DNA of 64,000 nucleotides, taken from the NCBI RefSeq assembly GCF_004362215.1, contig NZ_SNWR01000001.1:434001-498000 (forward strand). The letters run 5' to 3'. The notes beneath the pieces are model-generated. The model was not told the DNA's origin, searched no databases, and saw only the letters and a list, made by a program, of their open reading frames with translations. The DNA is from Paractinoplanes brasiliensis (GTDB lineage: Bacteria > Actinomycetota > Actinomycetes > Mycobacteriales > Micromonosporaceae). The position numbers and the translations under genes are program-made. Each line of letters begins with the position of its first letter. Within the stretch, counting starts at the first letter, position 1. Of this stretch, positions 24,767 through 31,762 are shown in pieces.

Positions 24767-26086
24767 ATGTCCCAGTCGAACCTGAGAGCACGCGAAGCCG
24801 GCGACCTCTTCCTGGACAGTCAGGCCGGGCTCCGGATCGACGGCGCGCGACTGATCGACACGCTGGAGCGGCTCGGCGAGATCGGCGCCGATCCGGCCGG
24901 CGGTGTGACCCGGCTGGGGCTCAGCCCGGAGGAGGACGCCGCCCGGACCTTCCTCGGCGACCGGTACGCCGCGGCCGGGCTGGAGGCCGAGACCGACCCG
25001 GCCGGCAACCTGTTCGTCCGGCGGCCGGGAACATCCCGCGGCAAGCCGGTCCTGCTGGTCGGCTCCCATGTGGACACCGTCGTGCAGGGCGGCCGGCTGG
25101 ACGGCGCGTACGGGGTGGTCGCCGCCCTGGAGACGCTGCGGGTCCTGCACGAGCACCGGGTCGAGCTGCCGGTCGAGATGGTCGTCGTCGCGTTCGCCAA
25201 CGAGGAGGGCGCGCTGGTACAGACGCCGTTCTGGGGCTCGCGGATGCTGTGCGGCTCGCTGGACGACCCGCTCGGCGCCACCGACCGCAGCGGACGGCCG
25301 GTCGGCGCCCACCTGGCCGCGACCGGTTGTGCGCCGGACCGGCTGGCCGACGTGGCCTGGCCGCCCGGCAGTGTGGCCGCCTTCATCGAGCTGCACATCG
25401 AGCAGGGCCCGTCGCTGGAGCGCCAGGGAGTGCCGATCGGCGTGGTGGAGGGCATCGTCGGGCGTACGATCCTGGACGTCGACGTGACCGGAGAGGCCCA
25501 GCACGCCGGGACGACGCCGATGGCCGACCGCCGCGACGCGCTGACCGCCGCGGCCGAGATCGTCCTCGCTGTTCGCCGCATCGCCGCCGAGGACCGGGTG
25601 TGCGCGACGGCCACCACCGGTTTCGTCGCGGCCGCACCCAACGTCACCAACACCATCCCGGGTGCCGTGCGGCTGTCCGTCGAGGTACGCGACACCGACC
25701 GCGCCCGGCAGGCCCGGGGTGAGGGCGTCGTCCGCGAGCAGTGCGCGCGCGTGGCGGCGTCCTCCGGCTGCCGGATCGAGGTCACCGCCACCATGCGGTC
25801 TCGTCCGGTGTCGACCGCACCCTTCCTGCGCGGCGTGATCCGGCAGGCGGCCGACCGGCTGGGGCTGCCGCATCTCACCATGCCCAGCGGCGCCGGGCAC
25901 GACGCGCAGATCGTGGCCCGGATCGCCCCGGTCGGGATGATCTTCGTGCCGAGCCGCCGCGGGATCAGCCACGCGCCCGGCGAGGACACCGCGCCCGGCG
26001 ACCTCGTCAACGGCGCGAATGTCCTGTTGCACACGGTGCTGGCGGCGCAAGCCGAGCTGGACCGTCACGACTCGTCGCCCGGATAG
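24767..26086 (+). CDS. M20-family zinc amidohydrolase (N-carbamoyl-amino-acid hydrolase / allantoate amidohydrolase type)
   Basis: A 439-residue dinuclear-metal hydrolase of the hydantoinase/carbamoylase family, which removes carbamoyl (ureido) groups from N-carbamoyl amino acids or related compounds. Metal ligands are visible in LVGSHVDTVVQGGRLDGAYG (His, Asp), FANEEG (Glu pair), IELHIEQGPSLE (His) and the late HAPGEDTAPGD (His). The dimer-domain motif AQHAGTTPM is intact. ATG 24767 has GGGAGAAGGG upstream. It is divergent from the response regulator and overlaps the SARP gene tail-to-tail by 22 bp. Its partner in the pathway is unknown; the same cluster encodes a carbamoyltransferase. Exact substrate cannot be read from sequence. 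Confidence 0.85.
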   Translation: MSQSNLRAREAGDLFLDSQAGLRIDGARLIDTLERLGEIGADPAGGVTRLGLSPEEDAARTFLGDRYAAAGLEAETDPAGNLFVRRPGTSRGKPVLLVGSHVDTVVQGGRLDGAYGVVAALETLRVLHEHRVELPVEMVVVAFANEEGALVQTPFWGSRMLCGSLDDPLGATDRSGRPVGAHLAATGCAPDRLADVAWPPGSVAAFIELHIEQGPSLERQGVPIGVVEGIVGRTILDVDVTGEAQHAGTTPMADRRDALTAAAEIVLAVRRIAAEDRVCATATTGFVAAAPNVTNTIPGAVRLSVEVRDTDRARQARGEGVVREQCARVAASSGCRIEVTATMRSRPVSTAPFLRGVIRQAADRLGLPHLTMPSGAGHDAQIVARIAPVGMIFVPSRRGISHAPGEDTAPGDLVNGANVLLHTVLAAQAELDRHDSSPG

Positions 26087-28167
26087 CGGCCGGCGGGGCC
26101 CGGCAGCCCGGCGAAGGTCACCGTGCACATGGCCAAACCCCAGGCGTGCTCGGCGAAACCGGCCGCCGTCGCCTGTCGTACCGCCCGCAGCACCCAGGGA
26201 CGTTCCCGGCCGTACCAGGCGGCCGGGTCGGCGGTGATCAGGTCGGCCGGGGAGCCCGGTAGCTCCCAGCGGCTCGCACCGTTCCCGGCCAGCCGCAGGT
26301 CGTGACCGCCGCGGCGGCGGTGCGCCAGCTCGGACAGATAGAGCAGCGCACCCAGCAGCCGTTCCAGCGACTTGCGCCGGGCCGGGTCGTGCTCGGGCTC
26401 CTGCAGCCGCCGGGCGTAGCCGAGAATCCAGCCGGGAACCCAGTACCGCGTACCGCCGGGAGCGGGCCTCGCGACCAGCAGGTCCGCATCGGCGAGCTCG
26501 TCGAAGAGCGCCTCCGCCCGGCAGACGTCCACGTCCAGCAGCGGCGCGCCGACCCAGGCCGGGAAGTCGGCCGCCTCGACCAGCGGCAGCAGCCGGAACA
26601 GGCGGCCCGCGTCGTCGGACAGACTGGCGTACGCGTGGCCGACCCCGGTTTGCTCCTCCATCTCCGCAAGCCAGCCCGATCCGGCGCCGAGCCGGGCCAC
26701 CAGGTCGGCGACCGTCCAGTGCGGATGCGCGGCCAGCCGGGCAGCCGCCAGCCGCAGCGCGAGCGGGAGGTAGCCGCAGGTCTCGTTCAGTGCCACGGCG
26801 GCCGCACGGTCGGCGTCGATCCGGGCGTGCCCGGCGATCCGGCCGCCCAGTTCCAGCGCGCTGCGCTCGGTGAAGGGCGCCAGCCGCAGGCGTACGCCGG
26901 CGGCAAGGCCGGGCAGCGGCCGCCGCGAGGTGACGATCACCCGGCACCGCGACGTGCCGGGCAGCAGCGGGAACACCTGGCTCTCGGTGAGCGCGTCGTC
27001 CAGGATCACCAGCGCCCGGCGGTCGGCCATCAGATCGCGGTAGGTCTCCGCCCGCTCCTCGACGCCGTCCGGGATGTCCGGTTCCTGCTGCCCGTACGCG
27101 CGCAGGAACCGCCCCAGCACATCGTGCGGGTTCTCCGCCCCCTCCGGCCCGGAGAGCCGGGCGAACAGCTGCCCGTCCGGAAACCTGGGCGCGAGAAGGT
27201 GGGCGGCATGCACGGCCAGCGTGGTCTTGCCGACGCCGCCGCGTCCGCTGACCACCGCCGTGGGCGCCGCGGTCCCGCCGGCCCGTTCGAGAGCAGTCAG
27301 CAGGACGGTGAGGCTGTCCCGGCGGCCGGTGAAGTCCGCGACGCCGGCCGGGAGCCGGCGCGGGACCCGGTCGGGGGTCCGGGCCGCCCGCACCGGCTCC
27401 GGCGGCGGCGCGGCGGGGCCCGCCAGCGCCGGATCGTGGGCGAGAATCTGCTGGTAGAGGGTGTCCAGTCCGGAGCCTGGCTCGATGCCCAGCTCCCCGA
27501 CGAGCCGCAGCCGGGCCTGGTGGTACGCATCCAGCGCCTCGGCCTGCCGCCCGGCCCGGTACAGCGCGGTCATCAGCAGGGCCAGCAGGCGTTCCCGGCG
27601 CGGATGGGCAGCGACCAGGGCGAGCAACTCGCCGGCGAGGTCGTGGGCGGTCGACGGGCCGTGCGCCAGTTCCAGCTCCAGGCATTCCTCGTGAACGGCG
27701 AGTCGCTGCTCGTCGTACCGGGAGGCCAGGGCGCGTACCGCGCCGCCGCCGATGCCGGCCAGCGCGCGGCCGTGCCACAGCCCGAGCGCCGCCCGCAGCT
27801 CGGCCACCGCCCGCCGCGGGTCCGCGTCCCGGACCGCCGTCCGGGCGGCGGCCACGCGGGACTGGAAGACGTGCAGGTCGAGCTCCTGTTCGGCCACCCG
27901 CAGCCGGTAGCCGGGGGCGCGGGTGTCGATCACGTCTTCGCCGGCGAACAGCTGCCGGCGCAGCGACGAGACGCAGATGTGGATCTGGCTGCGGCTGGTG
28001 GTCGGAGGCTTGCTGCCCCATACCGCCTCGACCAGATGATCGGTGGGTACGACCTGGTTCGCGTCCACGAGCAGCATCGCCAGTACGGTCAGCTGGCGTC
28101 TGCCCTTTATGTCTATTGCAGTACCCTCGCGCCGGGCTTCGAGGGGGCCGAGAATCCGGTACTCCAT
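26065..28167 (-). CDS. SARP-family transcriptional activator with NB-ARC ATPase domain (AfsR type)
   Basis: A 700-residue cluster-situated activator. Residues 1-95 are the OmpR-like DNA-binding domain of SARPs (RILGPLEARREG, RSQIHICVSSLRRQL), 96-245 the bacterial transcriptional activation domain (LELAHG, ALYRAGRQAEALDAYHQAR), and about 275-560 an NB-ARC/STAND ATPase with Walker A GRGGVGKTT and Walker B ALVILDD. The C-terminal region is helical but lacks obvious TPR repeats. It is a full-length AfsR/RedD relative of the larger kind. It is divergent from the lanthipeptide synthetase across 229 bp, so it may drive that operon and possibly the polyketide genes. Confidence 0.92.
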   Translation of the reverse strand: MEYRILGPLEARREGTAIDIKGRRQLTVLAMLLVDANQVVPTDHLVEAVWGSKPPTTSRSQIHICVSSLRRQLFAGEDVIDTRAPGYRLRVAEQELDLHVFQSRVAAARTAVRDADPRRAVAELRAALGLWHGRALAGIGGGAVRALASRYDEQRLAVHEECLELELAHGPSTAHDLAGELLALVAAHPRRERLLALLMTALYRAGRQAEALDAYHQARLRLVGELGIEPGSGLDTLYQQILAHDPALAGPAAPPPEPVRAARTPDRVPRRLPAGVADFTGRRDSLTVLLTALERAGGTAAPTAVVSGRGGVGKTTLAVHAAHLLAPRFPDGQLFARLSGPEGAENPHDVLGRFLRAYGQQEPDIPDGVEERAETYRDLMADRRALVILDDALTESQVFPLLPGTSRCRVIVTSRRPLPGLAAGVRLRLAPFTERSALELGGRIAGHARIDADRAAAVALNETCGYLPLALRLAAARLAAHPHWTVADLVARLGAGSGWLAEMEEQTGVGHAYASLSDDAGRLFRLLPLVEAADFPAWVGAPLLDVDVCRAEALFDELADADLLVARPAPGGTRYWVPGWILGYARRLQEPEHDPARRKSLERLLGALLYLSELAHRRRGGHDLRLAGNGASRWELPGSPADLITADPAAWYGRERPWVLRAVRQATAAGFAEHAWGLAMCTVTFAGLPGPAGRYPGDES

Positions 28168-28396
28168 CGCTCGCTCCGCAGCTCGTAGTGATCGTTACGC
28201 GCGGTGGCCTCAGAGTTGCCGCGGGTCACGGCAGGCCGCATCCGGCGCCGGCCCGCACATTTCTCCCCGGCCGTCACGGCCCACCGACGGTCCCGGTGCC
28301 GGTGAACGGCCCTGCGCGGCGGCTCCGGAAGGCCCGGGCGATGCGCCGGGGAGCCCCCGACCTGACCGGCGGCGAAAATGTGGGTGCGAAACACCC
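28168..28396. promoter_or_regulatory. Divergent region between SARP and lanM genes
   Basis: This 229-bp space should hold the promoters of both genes. I could not find clear heptameric SARP repeats by eye. Its right end has no Shine-Dalgarno sequence for lanM but a small hairpin overlapping the start codon (listed separately). Confidence 0.4.
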
Positions 28397-28397
28397 A
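28381..28397 (+). promoter_or_regulatory. Hairpin overlapping the lanM start codon
   Basis: TGGGTG (28381-28386) pairs perfectly with CACCCA (28392-28397) around the loop CGAAA. The last A of the stem is the first base of the ATG. No ribosome site precedes it. If the ATG is the true start, the hairpin could restrict ribosome access; if not, translation may begin further down (for example ATG 28433). Confidence 0.45.
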
Positions 28398-31300
28398 TGA
28401 CTACGTACGAGCGGACGGGCATCGTTCTCGCCATGACGCTCCTCGGTGCCGGGTGGTGGGCCTCCGCGCTGGCCCTGCACGAGCGGATCCACCCCGGCGC
28501 CACCCCCGATCCGTCGAGCGCAGACCGCCGTCCGGGCCCGGACGCGCTGGCGGCGCTGCGGGCCGAGCCTGCCGCCGGCCTCGCCGCCCGGGTCGCCCGG
28601 CCGGACTGGGTGGCGACCGCCGAGCGTGCGGTGACGGCCGCCGTCCCGGCCACGACGGCCGAGGTGGACGGCGACTGGCGGGACGCGTTCGGCCGGGTGC
28701 TGCGGCCGTTCGCCGACGACGCGGTCGAGCGGATCACCGCCGGCGCCGGCCCGTACGACCGCCTCGATCTGCCGAAGGTCACCCGCCACCTCGGCGCGGC
28801 ACTGCGCCGGAGCCTGGTCGACCTGGCCGCCCGCGCGCTGGTCGCTGAGCTGCACCGTTGGGGCGCACGCGGCCGGCTCGCCGGGGACGACGAGCGGGCC
28901 CGGTTCCTCGACTTCGCCCGCCGGATGGCATCCCCGGACGGCCTGGCCGCGCTGTTCACGCGCTATCCCGTCCTGGCCCGGCTGCTGGCCCAGGCCGCCG
29001 ACGCGTCCGTGACGGCGACCCGGGAACTGCTGGTCCGGCTGGCCGCGGACCGCGACGAGGTGGCCGGCACGCTGCTCGGCACCGCCGACCCGGGACCGGT
29101 CGTGGCCATCGTTGCCGGCCTCGGCGACCGGCACCAGAACGGCCGCACGGTCTCCTTCGTGGACTTCGCCGACGGCAGCCGGGTGGTCTACAAGCCGCGC
29201 GACGTCACCACCCAGGTCGTCATGGGCCGGTTCATCGACCGGCTGGCGGCCGGGCATCCCGAGCTGGCTCCGGGCACCGCCCGCACCCTGGCCCGGCCCG
29301 GTTACGGCTGGACCGCGTACGTGACGGCCCGCGACCTGCCGGACCGCGCCGAGGCCGACCGGTTCTACCGCCGGCAAGGCGCGCTGCTCGCCCTGCTGCA
29401 TGTCCTGCGTACCACCGACGTGCACTACGAGAACGTCATCGCCGACGCCGGGACCCCCGTCCTGATCGACACCGAGACGCTGTTCAACGCCGAACTGGCC
29501 CCCACCGGTGACACCGACCCGGCGGCCGGCGCGCTCGCCTCCTCGGTCTACCGCACCGCCCTGCTGCCGCGGCCGGTGATCGGCGACCAGGGGGCGGCGG
29601 ACCTGTCCGGACTCGGCGGCGACCGCGACGGCCACTGCCCGACGAGCGTGGTGGACTGGCTCGACCCCGGCACCGACCGGATGCGGCTGACCCGCCGGCC
29701 GTTCGCGATGACCGGCTCGGCCAACCGGCCCCGCCTGGCCGGCGTCGACCTCGACCCCGGCGACCACGAGCAGTCCATCGTGGCCGGCTTCCGGCTGGCG
29801 TACGACTTCGTCGCCGGCCGCCGGGCCGAGTTCGCCGAGGCGGTCGCCGCCTGCGCCGACATGGAGATCCGGGTGATCACCCGGCCCAGCTGGATGTACG
29901 CGACGATCCTGGACGAGACGACGCACCCTGACGTGCTGCGCGACGCGCTGGACCGGGACGAGGCGTTCTCGGTGCTCCACGCCAACCGTGCCGCCAACCC
30001 GTTGCTGGCCCAGCTCGTCGGGCACGAGATCACGGCGATGTGGAACGGCGACGTGCCGATGTTCCTCGCCTCGGCCGGTTCCGGCGAGCTGCGGGCCCCG
30101 GACGGCACGCGCTTCGGTGTGCCGCTGCCCCGCGCCGGGGTCGCCGCCGCGCTGGACACCCTCGCCGGGCTCGGCCATGTGGACCGCCGGCAGCAGGAGT
30201 GGATCATCTCGGCGACGCTGGCCACCCGGCGCGGAGCGGCCGCCCACCCGGAGCCCCGGCCCGGCGTCCCGGTCCCGGCCAATCCGACCAACCCCGTGGT
30301 GCATCCGGACGCCCTGCTCACCGCCGCTTGCACCATGGCCGACGCCATCATCGCCCGGATGTCCGGCGACGAACGGATCAACTGGCTCGGCCTCGAACAC
30401 GTCGACGGCCAGTGGCTGGTGCTGCCGATGGGCGCCGGCCTCGGCACCGGGCACCTCGGGGTGGCCCTGTTCCTCGCCCAGCTTGCCGCCGTGACCGGGG
30501 TGCGCCGCTACGCCGGTCGGGCCCGCGGCGCGGTGGCCGGCACGCCTGCGCTGGTCGACCTGTTCACGGCCCGCCCCGACCTGGTCGAGACGGTGGGCTG
30601 GGGTGGCCTGAACGGCCTCGGCGGGATCGCGTACGGACTGGCCCGGCTCGGCCTGCTGCTCGACGAACCGGCATTGCGGGACGCCGCCGCGCGGCTGGCC
30701 GCACTCGCCGGCCGATCGGCGCCGGCGCCGTCCGGACCCGGCTGGGCGGACGGGCTCGCCGGCCGCCTGGCCGCCCTGTCCGCGGTACGCCGCGACCTGG
30801 GTCTCGGGCCGGCCTCCGGCGCCGAGGTCGACTGTGCCGACCGGCTCGCCCGGATCGCCGACCACGGCGACGGCACCCTGCCGCTGTCGTTCGCCGACGG
30901 GCTGAGCGGCATCGCCTGGGCGCTCGTGCGGTGCGGCCCCCGGCCGGACCATCGCGCGGCCGGGCGCCGGCTGGCCTCCCAGGTGGTGGCCCGCGCGACC
31001 ACCGGCAGCGCGCCCGCAGGTGGCGGCTGGTGCAACGGTGATCCCGGCGTGGCTCTGGCCGGCGTCTGCGTGCCGCACGAGATGTCGGCCGCCGACGTGA
31101 CCGCCCTGGCCGACGGCCCGGCCCAACGGGACCTGTCGCTCTGCCACGGCGAGCTGGGCGTGCTGGAGGTGCTCGGGACGATCGCGGCCGCCGACCAGGC
31201 CTCCCCGGCCGCCGCCGCGCTGCGCCGGCAGACCGGCTGGGTGCTGGAGGTCCTGCGCCGCGGCGGCCCGGTGTGCGGGGTGCCCGGCAACGTCCTCACG

Positions 31301-31441
31301 CCCGGCCTGCTGACCGGGCTCGCCGGCATCGGGTACGGCCTGCTGCGGCTCGCCGGCCCGCGCGAGGTGCCCTCGGTCCTGCTCCTGCAGCCCGTCCACG
31401 ACCTGGCATCGACAGTCAACCATCCGACAGAGGGGATCTGA
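28397..31441 (+). CDS. lanM: Class II lanthipeptide synthetase LanM
   Basis: A 1014-residue bifunctional enzyme that dehydrates Ser/Thr in a precursor peptide and then joins them to Cys as (methyl)lanthionine. The N-terminal dehydratase/kinase-like half shows SRVVYKPRDV (nucleotide-binding Lys), TTDVHYENVI and LIDTETLF. The C-terminal LanC-like cyclase (about 660-1014) carries the zinc ligands: Cys in WCNGDPGVALAG and Cys-His in LCHGELGVLEVL. All are intact and length is normal for LanM. It is followed, 3 bp later, by a short precursor-like ORF. No LanT transporter/protease is nearby. The N-terminal ~20 residues are hydrophobic, which is unusual and may mean translation starts a little downstream. 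Confidence 0.95.
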   Translation: MTTYERTGIVLAMTLLGAGWWASALALHERIHPGATPDPSSADRRPGPDALAALRAEPAAGLAARVARPDWVATAERAVTAAVPATTAEVDGDWRDAFGRVLRPFADDAVERITAGAGPYDRLDLPKVTRHLGAALRRSLVDLAARALVAELHRWGARGRLAGDDERARFLDFARRMASPDGLAALFTRYPVLARLLAQAADASVTATRELLVRLAADRDEVAGTLLGTADPGPVVAIVAGLGDRHQNGRTVSFVDFADGSRVVYKPRDVTTQVVMGRFIDRLAAGHPELAPGTARTLARPGYGWTAYVTARDLPDRAEADRFYRRQGALLALLHVLRTTDVHYENVIADAGTPVLIDTETLFNAELAPTGDTDPAAGALASSVYRTALLPRPVIGDQGAADLSGLGGDRDGHCPTSVVDWLDPGTDRMRLTRRPFAMTGSANRPRLAGVDLDPGDHEQSIVAGFRLAYDFVAGRRAEFAEAVAACADMEIRVITRPSWMYATILDETTHPDVLRDALDRDEAFSVLHANRAANPLLAQLVGHEITAMWNGDVPMFLASAGSGELRAPDGTRFGVPLPRAGVAAALDTLAGLGHVDRRQQEWIISATLATRRGAAAHPEPRPGVPVPANPTNPVVHPDALLTAACTMADAIIARMSGDERINWLGLEHVDGQWLVLPMGAGLGTGHLGVALFLAQLAAVTGVRRYAGRARGAVAGTPALVDLFTARPDLVETVGWGGLNGLGGIAYGLARLGLLLDEPALRDAAARLAALAGRSAPAPSGPGWADGLAGRLAALSAVRRDLGLGPASGAEVDCADRLARIADHGDGTLPLSFADGLSGIAWALVRCGPRPDHRAAGRRLASQVVARATTGSAPAGGGWCNGDPGVALAGVCVPHEMSAADVTALADGPAQRDLSLCHGELGVLEVLGTIAAADQASPAAAALRRQTGWVLEVLRRGGPVCGVPGNVLTPGLLTGLAGIGYGLLRLAGPREVPSVLLLQPVHDLASTVNHPTEGI

Positions 31442-31444
31442 TCC

Positions 31445-31687
31445 ATGTCTGAGATCAAAAACGACCAGAACGACGAGTGCGGCGAGAGCGAACAAATCAC
31501 CGAGCACGCCGTCGGCCGCCTGCGCCTGCTGCCGTCGGTCTCCTTCGGCACGCGGGCGGCTGCCCTGGCCCAGATCGCCCTGCCAGTCGCCGTGGTGACG
31601 GCCGGGATCACCGCCGCGGTGCACGGCATGGGGGCGGAGAACCTGGTCGCCATCGAGACCAGTTGCTGCCCGCCGTCCCCTCGGTAG
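31445..31687 (+). CDS. Putative lanthipeptide precursor peptide (LanA-like)
   Basis: An 80-residue peptide directly after lanM, with AGAGGGG-type ribosome sequence upstream of ATG 31445. Layout: an acidic N-terminal leader (residues 1-22), a basic turn (VGRLRLLP), a hydrophobic Ala/Val-rich helix (about 38-60), then HGMGA and the tail ENLVAIETSCCPPSPR. The tail has one Thr, one Ser and two adjacent Cys as possible ring partners, plus a Pro-rich end. HGMGA could be a double-glycine-like cleavage site giving a 16-residue core. The assignment rests on position, size and tail composition; I do not recognise a known lantibiotic. A further Cys lies in the leader. Confidence 0.65.
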   Translation: MSEIKNDQNDECGESEQITEHAVGRLRLLPSVSFGTRAAALAQIALPVAVVTAGITAAVHGMGAENLVAIETSCCPPSPR

Positions 31688-31762
31688 CGGCGGCCGGCGA
31701 AGCGCTGTCGGCAATCCTTGTCAAGCTGTTACCCGGCGGACACCCCGAGTAGGTTCACCCGC

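Noticed and set aside
24713..28021. Long minus-strand frame spanning the amidohydrolase and SARP genes
   Set aside because: It crosses two well-supported genes in the wrong frame and gives repetitive Arg/Gly-rich protein.
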